Shown one piece after another: positions 55,101-62,165 of a stretch of DNA of 64,000 bases. The translations under genes and the position numbers were made by a program. The first letter of the stretch is position 1. Each line of letters opens with the position of its first letter. The notes below the pieces were generated by a model. That model was not told the DNA's origin. It saw nothing but the letters and a program-made list of their open reading frames with translations, and searched no databases. Source of the stretch: Siphonodentalium dalli (lineage: Eukaryota; Mollusca; Scaphopoda; Gadilida; Siphonodentaliidae); contig CP136068.1 of NCBI GenBank assembly GCA_032622095.1, positions 182,472,796 to 182,536,795 on the forward strand, read 5' to 3'.

Positions 55101-56068
55101 ACCCCAACCCTTATTTTGGATCGATACAAAGGAAATATACACTGTTTTAATTTTTACGTTTTGAAACTGAACAAAGATCATGAAATTGACATGTCAGTCA
55201 AATGCTACGTATTCCCCTGACAGGGTATCCCGGTTCGTGAACGTGGCCTCAGTCGGAATATATGTCAGTCACGTATGAAAGCTGGTATGTCTGTAGAGAG
55301 CGCAAGACATAGCGATAGGCGTGTGTCTGCATATTAATGCATTTTTTAGATGTAACTTGTATTAGCTGTGTATACGTATGTTCAAATGTTATTCGATAAA
55401 AAATATTATAAAAAATCCGGAAATTACTGCTGGCGCTATGTTCTGTAAGGTTACGGAACATTGTATCATTTCGTGATTGCAATATGGTATGTTCGGTGAC
55501 GTAATATTGTTTCATTTCACTACGGCAATATTTGTGTGTGGTTACGGAATTATGTGCATTAGGCTAGTTGAATTCACTGTCTAAAATGTATTTTCCCTAT
55601 TATTTATATTTATCACTGATATCGCATCTCCGTTTATACTGGTATTTACTCACACGGCTAGCTATTTCTTCTATAATATATTGATGAGATCAAATGTATT
55701 GTATTCAAATGATGAGGAGTCTATATGGTCATACGAACAGCTATACTTACCAGGTAAGACACCGTGCTGTCCGCTTGAGATGGGAAAGAGTCACATGACA
55801 AATCGATGTAGGAATCCTTGAGCAAGGAACAAACACCGTCTACTGAGTCAAAGTTCGCCGACGTGCACCAATAGTTACCCAAACAGTACAGCACGCATGC
55901 CTCCAGAGACGTCATTTTCATGCCACCAATGAGCGACTGGTCGCCATAGAATGGCGTCGATATGCGACCGTCACAGATGACGTTTCGGACACTCATCATG
56001 TTCTGCAATCCGGACACGAACACCACAATGCACACAATTGCCGAGAACAACATAATAATAACATCCAT
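31065..56068 (-). CDS. Gene A: secreted PAN/apple-galectin protein, complete five-exon gene
   Basis: Joining 55751-56068, 54077-54130, 50385-50470, 32759-32957 and 31065-31187 on the minus strand gives 780 nt, 259 residues plus a stop. Exon junction phases are 0, 0, 2, 0 and every intron is GT-AG. Predicted layout: signal peptide 1-20, PAN/apple domain about 30-95, linker to 124, then a galectin fold of 135 residues, the usual length of a galectin domain. By family knowledge PAN domains bind protein or carbohydrate and galectins bind beta-galactosides; a secreted recognition or mucus lectin is inference. Canonical galectin sugar contacts (H-N-R, W-E-R) are mostly absent, so ligand choice is unknown. 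Intron 3 is 17.4 kb and packed with repeats. A second copy, gene B, lies downstream in the same orientation. Confidence 0.87.
31210..31452. mobile_element. Palindromic GCATATATAAG MITE in gene A intron 4
   Basis: Ends in a palindrome: TTATATATGCGAGGCGACCT then ATGGTCGACTCGCATATATA, closing with TTGACACAGGGTA. The left part repeats the ACTCTTCTATATGCTTCTAT segment found inverted at 4.5 kb. Confidence 0.7.
32759..32957 (-). CDS. Gene A exon 4: galectin core
   Basis: 199 nt from TGATCACAG| to ATGCAG|GTAAGT, entering in phase 2 and leaving in phase 0. It begins RLAFVIKATDGDDYALKM and ends SAQPFAIGKNFTVEAQ then VDAKRMQ. The block PF-x-x-G-x-x-F-x-x-E is the characteristic galectin F-strand motif. 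The usual H-x-N-P-R is replaced around LKMDVDI, and the tryptophan of the W-E-R motif is missing, whereas gene B has NTAWDKF there. It is two codons shorter than gene B exon 4. Confidence 0.87.
33840..36000. repeat. 2.1-kb minisatellite, unit about 35 bp with 8-bp longer variants
   Basis: The unit is approximately GATAATATGAGAACCTCC, then CCGCGTATGACCGGCG. Many copies carry an extra TTCATATG, giving a mixed-length, higher-order pattern with roughly 55-60 units. Multiple open frames inside are repeat artefacts. It occupies intron 3 of gene A and has no counterpart in gene B. Confidence 0.9.
36000..37580. other. Intronic sequence with short direct repeats
   Basis: ACTATGGCGGTACGC and GACACTACGGGTGTTGTGG recur between 36700 and 36900. 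The block 37260-37385 (GTCAACGTATTTA, then AACGGTGTATGGA) is repeated at 38600-38710 on the far side of the next tandem array. An open minus-strand stretch at 37033-37290 has no ATG at its start and no recognised family. Confidence 0.4.
37585..38600 (+). repeat. Tandem array, unit about 390 bp, about 2.6 copies
   Basis: TGTCTATTTCCGGAGAATAA and ATGATATACGC recur at about 37605, 38000 and 38385; units also carry GTTTCGCAAAACTTCAGGA and GTCGCGCGGTTTG. Each has a shorter internal echo (GTTTCTGGAGAATAATAAG). Confidence 0.8.
39289..39296 (+). promoter_or_regulatory. TATA box of the PC4-like gene
   Basis: TATAAATA, 50 bp before the ATG at 39346, with ATTGG (inverted CCAAT) about 40 bp further upstream. 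This is a compact core promoter for an intronless gene. Confidence 0.6.
39346..39822 (+). CDS. Intronless protein with two PC4/p15 coactivator-like domains
   Basis: 158 codons from ATG. Residues about 18-50 (HLTISQFMGEKYVDLRIW, then IPTQKGVSL) and about 80-125 (VYLTMDHDNSVIHIRQYF, then PTRKGVTFNGAELNNIAD) each match the PC4 pattern Y-V-x-V-x-x-F-x-G...I-D-I-R-E-Y...P-x-x-K-G-I-S-L. PC4 is a single-strand-DNA-binding transcription cofactor acting in the nucleus; that role here is inferred from the fold. Two domains in tandem differ from the single domain of the classical protein. A TATA box and CCAAT-like site precede it. It lies on the strand opposite gene A, in that gene's intron 3. The frame continues past the TAA, so the protein may be truncated. 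Confidence 0.75.
   Translation: MNMDSKIFAKHLGLNRHLTISQFMGEKYVDLRIWDEGRIPTQKGVSLIIQRWLCIPQNLEFVGQHLITKQPMNRIHLGHNVYLTMDHDNSVIHIRQYFYPENSDTVTPTRKGVTFNGAELNNIADNVVNINGLIPETLKFTPCYMRDDHMNQFGALSC
39823..39933 (+). pseudogene. In-frame continuation of the PC4-like gene after its TAA
   Basis: Directly after the stop the same frame stays open for 36 codons (starting ECNPVGYNIYNQDRC and ending VEDSTQEY) to a second TAA. The two cysteines here follow two just before the stop (CYMRDD and ALSC), suggesting one ancestral C-terminal module. This points to a nonsense mutation or readthrough; chance extension is less likely given the coding-like composition. Confidence 0.5.
40245..41100 (+). repeat. Direct repeats of about 115 bp flanking a gene fragment
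   Basis: TTTTAGAGTTATTGTTCTTA through CACGAGAACCGTTAGT and AAGCGTCTGTAAA occurs at 40245-40365 and again at 40980-41100. Both copies end in C-rich then T-rich runs. The decayed gene copy at 40400-40625 lies between them. Confidence 0.75.
40400..40625 (+). pseudogene. Decayed copy of the small gene at 59.8-60.1 kb
   Basis: Shares ATTGAAAACATC, AAAATGGTCAA, ATGAATGG and GCGGATGAAGCGATGAGA with 59895-60010, and the 3' sequence CTTCGTTATATATTCATA with the region after that gene. A one-base loss in GAATGGCAGCGG (GAATGGGCTGCGG in the intact copy) breaks the frame. Confidence 0.65.
41308..41720. repeat. Left arm of a widely spaced inverted repeat
   Basis: AGTAGTATATGTCATAG, TTGCATAGCATTAGCATA and TTAAATCCAACTGTATCC recur in reverse complement at 48835-49300. 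Adjacent GA-rich sequence (AAGAGCGAAT words, about 41120-41310) is repeated on the right side in the same, not inverted, orientation. Confidence 0.75.
41720..43170. other. Intronic sequence, no gene recognised
   Basis: AT-rich with a poly-G run near 42280 and a poly-T run near 42490. No splice-bounded coding block recognised. Confidence 0.4.
43180..44546. mobile_element. 1.37-kb element with terminal inverted repeats of about 65 bp
   Basis: The outer 29 bp are perfectly inverted: CTTAGGGTGGATACACACAT then GCATGTAAT at 43180, and the reverse complement ending CCACCCTAAG at 44546. Imperfect pairing continues through TCTGTA and TTTACATGG to ACC. No transposase-like frame was seen inside, so it is probably non-autonomous. 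If the repeats begin at GGGTGG, the flanking triplets are TTA and TAA, which hints at the PIF/Harbinger group; this is weak. Confidence 0.7.
44550..46430. other. Intronic sequence, no confident gene
   Basis: A block at 44748-44838 (CACATGACCGCTTTCACCGA on the minus strand) aligns over about 90 bp with 11752-11845, so both belong to a dispersed repeat. Open minus-strand stretches at 44027-44293 and 45987-46178 lack splice context and known motifs. Confidence 0.4.
46440..47760. repeat. Duplicated block of about 230 bp and TTCCGAAGG/TTCGCTATTC repeats
   Basis: 46440-46690 and 47350-47580 share AATCAAATATTTTT, GAAGCCAAAG-like sequence and CGGATTGAGTACCTTTAA. Between and after them are oppositely oriented runs of TCCGAAGGTTCGCTATTCC-type words (47215-47290 plus strand, 47690-47760 minus strand). 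It looks like the remains of one mobile family. Confidence 0.6.
47930..48310 (+). mobile_element. Interspersed element tail with TTTCAAGTCGATAGCTC repeats
   Basis: AAATTTCAAGTCGATAGCTC, then ACCCGTTTCCGAGATCT and GTCTGCGCATGC, occurs twice about 110 bp apart. It is followed by GATCGGTCGATAATCG and an ACAGACATACAGAC run. It resembles the 3' parts of invertebrate non-LTR elements; exact family not assigned. Confidence 0.5.
48835..49300. repeat. Right arm of a widely spaced inverted repeat
   Basis: Reverse complement of 41308-41720: GGATACAGTTGGATTTAAAC, GATGCTAATGATATGCAAAT and CTATGACATATACTACT. The 7.1 kb between the arms includes the 43180-44546 element. Whether this is one large foldback or two opposite insertions of a family is unresolved. 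Confidence 0.75.
49502..49584. repeat. Hairpin with GGAAAAATGGCTGTGAC arms
   Basis: CAGCTGGAAAAATGGCTGTG pairs with CACAGCCATTTTTCCAGCC; the loop is about 30 bp, inner part TATTGT/ACAATA. Confidence 0.75.
50385..50470 (-). CDS. Gene A exon 3: first strands of the galectin domain
   Basis: 86 nt between GTTTTATTTTAG| and CG|GTGAGT, entering in phase 0 and leaving in phase 2. The product contains PILGGWVAGRTIRVRGRM, which fits the galectin N-terminal pattern P-G-G-x3-P-G-R-x-I-x-I-x-G. The split arginine codon (CG + G) is completed by exon 4, giving R-L-A-F-V-I, the first core strand. Its match in gene B has identical length and phase. Confidence 0.86.
50580..50807. mobile_element. Double palindrome of the GCATATATAAG MITE family
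   Basis: Starts CCCTGTGCCAATACATTCTC and ends GCATTGGCACAGGG, so the outer ends are inverted. Inside are two near-perfect palindromes of about 70 bp (50583-50652 and 50732-50802) around GACCATAGGTC and GACCTATGGTC, separated by AT-rich sequence. This suggests a nested or end-to-end pair of insertions. Confidence 0.75.
51420..51600. mobile_element. Foldback element with TTCG loop, arms about 88 bp
   Basis: TAACATGATTTCATCAGG at one end pairs with AAAAATCATGTTATTGTTA at the other. Inner arms TGGAATGATTAACAGCC and CTATTAGCG pair with their complements around CTTCG. GC-rich core, AT-rich ends. Confidence 0.75.
51897..52016. mobile_element. GCATATATAAG palindromic MITE, rearranged
   Basis: A partial left end (CCCTGTGCCAATACATTATC) is followed by a complete palindrome (GCCAATGCATTCTCTTATAT to TGCATTGGCACAGGG). 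The flank after it (AACTATCACAATGTGG, CAAGGAGCCGGTTCCAATGA) is the same as after the copy at 50807, so the element and its flank were duplicated together. Confidence 0.7.
52875..53024 (+). CDS. SWIM-type zinc-finger fragment
   Basis: Reads VKHSPRMNEPPLSSRLIADQ, then SGTVIAAHCTCMAGLSESC. The block AAHCTCMAGLxExC is the hallmark of the SWIM finger in invertebrate YqaJ-recombinase-type, often transposon-linked, proteins, where C-S-H should follow. Here SCTRCH has two extra residues, and the frame ends soon after at a GTAAGT donor-like site or a stop. The left boundary is uncertain; no YqaJ catalytic block was seen nearby. Probably a fragment. On the strand opposite gene A, in intron 2. Confidence 0.6.
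54077..54130 (-). CDS. Gene A exon 2: 18-residue linker micro-exon
   Basis: 54 nt between a textbook acceptor (GTTTTGTTTGCAG|) and the donor CCT|GTAAGT, phase 0 at both ends. It encodes ASGRPLSSKPVYGYAGVP, a proline- and glycine-containing linker. The identical structure at 13926-13979 (13 of 18 residues the same) supports it as real despite its small size. It joins the PAN domain to the galectin fold. Confidence 0.82.
54560..54898 (+). CDS. Unclassified coding-like stretch with one internal stop
   Basis: One frame reads YGMGENYGGYRGDNQNNYG, meets a TGA at about 54648, then continues RDGENPYMFSANALYP, VCYGGRMGSKCFGQKEGSG and HLITVRFMNDSRYV to a TGA. The glycine-, asparagine- and tyrosine-rich start and balanced composition look coding. 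I recognise no family. The stop suggests a decayed gene, or two exons. It lies opposite gene A in intron 1 and has no match in gene B. Confidence 0.3.
55751..56068 (-). CDS. Gene A exon 1: signal peptide and PAN/apple domain
   Basis: 106 codons from an ATG in the context AACGATGGAT to CTG|GTAAGT (phase 0). Residues 1-20 form a hydrophobic leader ending VFVSG, a typical signal peptide. Six cysteines follow at 32, 58, 62, 68, 80 and 92, with LIGGM, CVLYC, WCTSANF and VCSLL in the order of the PAN_1/apple pattern (GG, C-x3-C, C-x4-F, C-x-L). The ATG is favoured because it is conserved in gene B and has no other upstream ATG in frame before a stop. The matching TATA position upstream is degenerate. 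Confidence 0.88.
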
Positions 56069-56707
56069 CGTTTTGTACGTGTAGTATGGGTCTTGAATTT
56101 TATTTGATGTCAGTGGTGACCGCCTCGTAACACAGTCGTGTGTAGTCTAAAGCGATAGTAACCGTTATTGATTCATTGTGCTTGCGAAAAAAACACATAA
56201 TTTGAATAGAGAATGGCTGGAATAGCATCGATGTCTACTTTGGGAAAGTACTGGTATACGCTTAATTGGCAATGTGCGAGTGTAGGTGGGTTATTCGTAT
56301 TAAGGTGTTGTCGCTGTTTGGTATGTGTTCGACCACAAGTCTGTACGGATTGTGGACTAAGTATAGACTTAGCATCTAAGGCTGCCAATGAAGCGTCAAT
56401 TGCTTTGCTGTAGAATGTGTGCGGCCCTCACGGTTTACATTATAATCAATCTGTTTACAAAATTGTTAAGTGTTAGGGCACATAACGTTCTACCAAATCT
56501 ATAACCTAATGTCTTCTAACGGTCGTCTTTACGGAATTAGCGTGCATCGCTTTGGTGTAGACTATGTGCTGCCCTCACCGTTTCCATTATGACCGCTTTG
56601 TACATGAAAGCGATAAGTTTTTGGTATCAAGATAATTATAATATGATTATACGTGACACACAATGGATCAACCATGCACACAATCATGCTGCCATTCGAT
56701 ATCGCAA

Positions 56708-56890
56708 TAACTGTAGTGTGATAAACTAGGACAGTGTGGCACCACAACTAATAACTGTTGTGTGATAAATTAGGACAGTGTGGCACCACAACTAATAACT
56801 GTAGTGTGATAAACTAGGACAGTGTGGCACCACAACTAATAACTGTAGTGTGATAAACTAGGACAGTGTGGCACCACAACTAATAACTTA
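56708..56890 (+). repeat. Tandem repeat of about 44 bp, four copies
   Basis: The unit contains TGTAGTGTGATAAACTAGGA then CAGTGTGGCACCACAACTAA; copies are nearly identical, implying recent expansion upstream of gene A. Confidence 0.9.
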
Positions 56891-57003
56891 CAGTCTATAC
56901 TATTGCTTTACCGATCGACGATAAAGAGGCCAACGTGTGTGTACTATCATCACAATGCAATTTAATAGGGCGCTGAAATAATATTATAGTTATCACTAGC
57001 AGG

Positions 57004-57341
57004 TTACTCGGTTTTTCGACAAACTTCGTCATTCTCCGTAACCTCGACTAAAATGTCAAATAGCGAGGAGTCCTGAATGGTTATGGCGTTGCCCAGACTG
57101 AGAAGTATTCAACCTTTTCAAACCTTTGATATGCTTCTCTATCGGTTAAAATCATGCGGGAACATGGCCAGTGTGTCTTCACTTGTGGGTTCTTCACCTT
57201 GTACATTCCATCTACACACCGTCGACCCAGATCAATAGTCCCACTGTGGGGAATATCGTTTCCATACCACACTTGGCTCGGAATTTTCCAACAATATTTC
57301 CATCTGTTGGCAATTCCCAACGTAATATTTTTTATGGACAT
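57004..57341 (-). pseudogene. Unclassified coding-like stretch, frame-broken
   Basis: An open frame covers 57081-57341 with VWYGNDIPHSGTIDLGRRC, VDGMYKVKNPQVKTHWPC and AYQRFEKVEYFSVW, then hits a stop. In another frame the sequence continues GNAITIQDSSLFDILVEVTE to a TAA near 57008. Either a frameshift or an intron boundary (CTTCTCAG|) separates them. The end (VEYFSV...G-N-A-I-T-I-Q) faintly recalls a galectin C-terminal strand, but this is not enough to classify it. Confidence 0.3.
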
Positions 57342-57385
57342 TTCCAGCTAAAGTTCAGTCCGAAGATTTTACCGAAACGACGAAA

Positions 57386-57652
57386 GTAGTAAAGTATACG
57401 ATTTTTTGTATATTACATACGAATTATATGTAGTAAAGTATACGATTTGTGGTATATTACATACTAATTATATGTAGTAAAGTATACGATTTATGGTATA
57501 TTACATACTAATTATATGTAGTAAAGTATACGATTTATGGTATATTACATACTAATTATATGTAGTAAAGTATACGATTTATGGTATATTACATACTAAT
57601 CATATGTAGTAAAGTATACGATTTATGGTATATTACATACTAATTATATGTT
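57386..57652 (+). repeat. 44-45-bp tandem repeat, six copies
   Basis: The unit contains AGTAAAGTATACGATTTATG then TATATTACATACTAATTATA; nearly identical copies. Confidence 0.9.
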
Positions 57653-57871
57653 GGAAAATCTGACACAACAATTTCAACCTACATATGGTTTGTAAATTCA
57701 AACAGTTTATGCGCATGCATGTCAGGCATGGAATTTCGAAATGTTGAATACTTTTACCAAATATGGAGGGGCGGAATTCCGCGGCACACAACAGCCGTGC
57801 TACCGTTCGCCACATTTCCCTCGCAACTAAAACACTGCCATGCCGACACAAAACCTGGTTATTTCGCACCT

Positions 57872-57941
57872 TTGTCTAGTCTTGTGATGTGAAATCCGTC
57901 TTCATGTTGTCTAGTCTAGTGATGTGAAATCCGTCTTCATG
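57872..57941 (+). repeat. 35-bp direct duplication
   Basis: GTCTAGT(C/T)T(T/A)GTGATGTGA, then AATCCGTCTTCATG, occurs twice in tandem. Confidence 0.8.
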
Positions 57942-57949
57942 GCGAGGAA

Positions 57950-59680
57950 CACGTAACATGTGCAATCTCGTCTGATGTGGCGGCGTTCGGAAAATTCGCG
58001 GCATGATCTGGCACATCATGAATTCAACTATTACAATTATATTTAGCTATTATAGCTGAAGTTGAAGTTGGCAGGGCCAATTAAACTATTTGTGTCAGGA
58101 TTGAGCAAAATCCAATGATTTCCAAAAATAATTATATAGTAAAGATGTTTCTGAATCATGTTAATTTGAACTTGTTTTCGACGTAAATGTGCTTGATGTT
58201 TTTATTAGTGGATTTCGCGATGACTGGGACATACATACATGGTGATTTACAACCGGTGTCATATTTCGGTCACGATAATACTAATCTGCCATTGTAAAAT
58301 ATGTCAAAAGTTAATAAAAATCAATGGAGACTACTCTGAGCTTCTATATCAAATGTTCACCCTTCCTTAAGCATATAATGGAACATTTCAAATGCATTTG
58401 ATTTTATTGATATCTGCTAAACTCATAGACTGACACAGAAGTGTGTTCAAACACGGCCAAGTAAGAACTGGTTGTATATATTTGGCCATTTTCACATATT
58501 TGAAAAAAAAACTAATAATTTCTCCCGATTTGTTCATAACTTTTCAAACTTATTACGCCCTTCTAGGTATCGTCAATTGGACTGTTTTGTTTTGATCAAC
58601 AATTCTATAGCTTCAAAAACTGTGCCTGTGGGGCAAGCAATAATGCAACATGACATTAGACATTAACCCTACCCTTAAAATGCAATTTATTTTAAATTTT
58701 TCGAAAATAATAAAACCAAGTGAAAATGGTTGTTTTCTAATATTAAATCAAAAGATTTGACGAACCTACGACGAATATCCATCAGCGAGTATCAATTAGC
58801 TTGAAATGCCAATTGAAAGACAAAAGTGCACAGAATCCTCCGAATTTACATTTTTATGGTCGATTTTGAGAACAAAATTGAAAAAATGTAACTAACACAT
58901 ATATATGTAGATCGTTTATGTGAAACACCGTTCTTATAACTACACGATTGTAAGAAAACTGCGAATGCTGTGGGGGTATCAATTTTAGAGCAGAATCGAA
59001 TTTCAACGTAGGATCAGTAAATTGAGCCAATAATTCATTTTATCATGATTGCGGGTACACTGCCTCTGGGTTAATAACAGTTTCTATTGTCGTCTCTTGT
59101 ATTACCAGAGTAAGATCTAGATAATTAATACACACGTTTCTATTGTTCTTTTGCTCAGGAAATCTGCCGAACAAGAGTATATAAAACGCACATGATTAGA
59201 TAGCGATATATACTTAATCGGGCGTGACGATTATATAGCTATCGATATAACACGTCTTGACACGCGAATTGAGGTTAAGAATATTGACTAAATAAATTGA
59301 CTCACACGATGAAGGTATATTTTCCTCAACTGTCCACGAGTGTCTTCCAGTCACCAGAAATAACAAGAAACTTACTTAGGACTGTATTGACCAAAATATT
59401 GAACTAAACAAATACTGTCCAAAAACAAAACACTCGATTGATTCTCTTCTTGATTTCGGCCAACGACCGAGTTGGATTATCGTGTATAACGTTCTGGCAA
59501 AACAAATGGGCAATATATTTTGGGTGATACTCTAGCCGGTTTGACTAAATAAGGGGGGCAGTATATGTATAGAACCAATATAACTGTCTTGGATAGCTGG
59601 TAATCAACATATGAAGTCAACCTATACTGAAACTAATGTATAGTATCAACAAGATTTGGTACTAGTAGTACAAGGTTTTT
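57950..59680. other. No gene recognised
   Basis: AT-rich sequence without splice-bounded coding blocks or strong repeats. A TATAAAA-like word occurs at about 59178, with no ORF assigned to it. Confidence 0.4.
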
Positions 59681-59683
59681 CCA

Positions 59684-59690
59684 TATAAAA
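59684..59690 (+). promoter_or_regulatory. TATA box of the small acidic-tailed gene
   Basis: CCATATAAAAGC, about 120 bp before the first ATG of the frame at 59807. Positional assignment. Confidence 0.4.
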
Positions 59691-59806
59691 GCACGCATAT
59701 ATTGGGAAACAAACTACATATTATTCTGCTATTTATGTAGCAAACGTAAGCAACTTGTCCATATATCTACCATCATTCCTAGCAACCATGATGTGGGTAT
59801 GCTGCT

Positions 59807-60058
59807 ATGAGGAAAAAAATTAGCAACTTGCACAAAAGCTTTCATAATTACAACCATGATATTGATTATGATACTGGCATTATGTGGACGATTACGATTC
59901 GATTGAAAACATCGCCCATACATAACACTATCATGAAGAAAATGGTCAAGGTAACCAAACTCGGATATAATACTGAATGGGCTGCGGATGAAGCGATGAG
60001 AAAATTCAAGAAACTCTTGGAAATAAATCTAAAGGTTGAAGATTCAGACGATGATTAA
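59807..60058 (+). CDS. Small basic protein with acidic tail, unclassified
   Basis: 83 codons from ATG, including IRLKTSPIHN, then MKKMVKVTKLGYNTEWAADE and AMRKFKKLLEINLKVE, ending in SDDD. No family recognised. Support comes from a decayed copy at 40400-40625, conserved through the C-terminal half and 3' untranslated region, and from a TATA box upstream. The 5' half has no match in that copy, so the true start may be an internal methionine or another exon. Both copies lie just before purine/pyrimidine-rich tracts, so the gene may belong to a mobile unit. Confidence 0.45.
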   Translation: MRKKISNLHKSFHNYNHDIDYDTGIMWTITIRLKTSPIHNTIMKKMVKVTKLGYNTEWAADEAMRKFKKLLEINLKVEDSDDD

Positions 60059-60119
60059 ATTTTAATGAACTTCATTAAACTGTTATTCTCGACTTCGTTA
60101 TATATTCATATTGGGGTGG

Positions 60120-60500
60120 GATCCAAGATGGTTGACTTGCTCTTTTTCCTTCTCCTCATTTGCTCACTTGCTCTTTTCCCCTCTCCTCACTTGCTCATTT
60201 GCTCCTTTCCTCATCTACTTATTGCTCACCTCCTCTTTTAACCTCTCCTCACCGGCCCCGTTGGTCTTTTCCCCTATCCTCTATTTTCTCTTTTCTCAGT
60301 TTTGATTTTGTTTTTTAATTTTTGAATAATTTATATATTTTTGAAGTTTTTGGAAAATTTGATTTTTTTATTTGAATTTTTGATATTTTAGATTTTCTTT
60401 TGAATTTTTAAGTTTTTGGAAAATTTGAATATTTTTTTAATTTTTGGAATTTTTGAATTTTTTACAAATTTTAATTTGTATTTATTTATTTTTTGAAAAG
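60120..60500 (+). repeat. Pyrimidine-rich tract, then TTTTTGAATTT low-complexity run
   Basis: 60130-60300 repeats CTTGCTC, TTTTCCCCTCTCCTC and CTCATTTGCTC words. 60300-60500 is almost only T, A and G in TTTTTGAATTTTT words. The counterpart beside the 40.4-kb copy is purine-rich (41120-41310). Confidence 0.8.
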
Positions 60501-60530
60501 AATAAAGTTTTTCACTGCGAGTGTCACTTT

Positions 60531-60800
60531 AACATTCAAGACTGAAGCTACCCCCTCGTTCATCAAGGTAATGTACATGTAAATAATACACCATTCATAG
60601 GAGTGCCGAGTGTCGCTTTAAATTCACTTTATGAGTACCGAGTGTCCTTTTAAATTCACTTTATGAGTACCGAGTGTCCCTTTAAATTCACTTTATGAGT
60701 ACCGAGTGTCCCTTCAACATTCAAGACTGAGGCTATCCCCACCAAGGTCCTCACGCAATATACATGTAGATAATACACCATTCATAGGAGTGGCCTAAAT
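60531..60800 (+). repeat. 32-bp repeats inside a duplicated block
   Basis: GAGTACCGAGTGTCCCTTTA then AATTCACTTTAT repeats about 3.5 times. The flanks ACATTCAAGACTGA(A/G)GCTA and AATACACCATTCATAGGAGT occur on both sides. Confidence 0.8.
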
Positions 60801-61536
60801 CTGATAGTTGGTTAACAGGTAAAACATTATCAATTTGTCTCACCTGTAATTAGAGTAATGACGCAATAATATGTCTGGACTGGAGTCAACTGGGCCCGGT
60901 ATCATCACAACTACCCGTGATTGGTTTGGTTTGGTTTTGCTAGTTGCAATTTATAGTTGCTGGATGGCTCATGGCCTAATGTACCGTGCATCTCGCGAAC
61001 TGAGCCGCCGGGGGCAAAATAGACCATATATGCTGCATGTATGTAGTCCGGCTTTCCTCTATATATATTTTTCAGCATGAGAAAATTAACATGCAATAAT
61101 TAAGCAACCAGTTCCCCAATAATCTTATATAAGGAAATCTAGATGAACACTTGATTTTACATAACTGTAAAGCTTACTGTATGATTGCAGGGCTATATAG
61201 CCCAAGTGTCAGTCTATTTATTTGAAGTAGCTAGATGGTTCACGTGGGGGTCCACCAGGGTCCACCTTCAAATTTATAAAATGCACCCCCTTGTAGCAAA
61301 CACAAAAACATCAAACGTCGTTCCGAAATTGATTTGGAGAGCTTGTTAGAAATGTTTGCCCTCATCAATAAACAAAGTTTGACACGATTGAGTGCGGATT
61401 GGCAGCTAGTTAGGTGCCATTAATATACACGTAGAAACAATGCATGACTTTCACAACAAATGTGGGCAGTTTAATTATAAGATACAAATGAATACATGTG
61501 TCAAATACAGAGATATTTGACGCTGTGAGAACAAAC

Positions 61537-61735
61537 CTTGAATCGGCGACCACGTGGATTTCAAATTCTGACCTGGAATCCGTGTAATCTCGATATAACC
61601 CGGCCCCGTAATCCGTTTCAGAATCTGGATCTGGATCATCCCAAGAAATAACAACTCTGACTTGTATATACACGCCTCGCCTGGCGTTTACCGATATTTG
61701 CAAACGTACAAGTCTGGTGCCGTAACATATTTTGG
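61537..61735 (-). CDS. Possible diverged galectin-core exon
   Basis: The open frame reads RLVRLQISVNARRGVYIQ, VRVVISWDDPDPDSE and SRSEFEIHVVADSR, ending at a possible AG|GTTTGT donor in phase 2. The start R-L-x-I-x-V-x-A and the end F-E-I-x-V-x-A-D resemble exon 4 of genes A and B (F-T-I-E-A-R-A-D), and the strand is the same. It lacks P-F-x-x-G and has no recognised partner exons. It could be a third, more diverged family member upstream of gene A, or coincidence. Confidence 0.25.
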
Positions 61736-61787
61736 CTATTCCCAATATGTGCACATCCATAGCAACGCACGTTATACGTTGCACGCG

Positions 61788-62081
61788 TTAGTGGTTCAAT
61801 CCGGTTCTTATCATATTGTTTACATTATAGGATAACCGACGACACCAATGACGAATAAGTATGAATACGACAGAAGGGATTATTTCAAGACATTTGGTGG
61901 TGAAGCCAGCTAAACCTACTCCATTCGGCATTATCACGAACGTTGTCGTGTTTTTCACGATAATTCGCCGCCGGACATTGTGGAATCCGACATGCATCGC
62001 CAGTAGGGCATATCTTACACTATATTGTTGGCAATCTCCATTATAGCAACCACCCCAGTGGGTGTTTATACCTAAATGCAT
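61788..62081 (-). other. Open stretch upstream of the 61.5-kb candidate
   Basis: In frame with the 61.5-kb candidate but separated by one TAA. It includes RRRIIVKNTTTFVI and WCRRLSYNVNN. No family recognised and the opposite strand is also open over much of it, so coding status is doubtful. Confidence 0.15.
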
Positions 62082-62095
62082 GTGAATTATGACGT

Positions 62096-62165
62096 CATAT
62101 CATTTTTATATAATTTTTATATAATTTTTATATTATAATTTTTATATAATTTTTATATATTTCTA
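62096..62165 (+). repeat. ATTTTTATATA microsatellite
   Basis: ATTTTTATATA repeated about six times with one TATTATA interruption. Confidence 0.9.
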
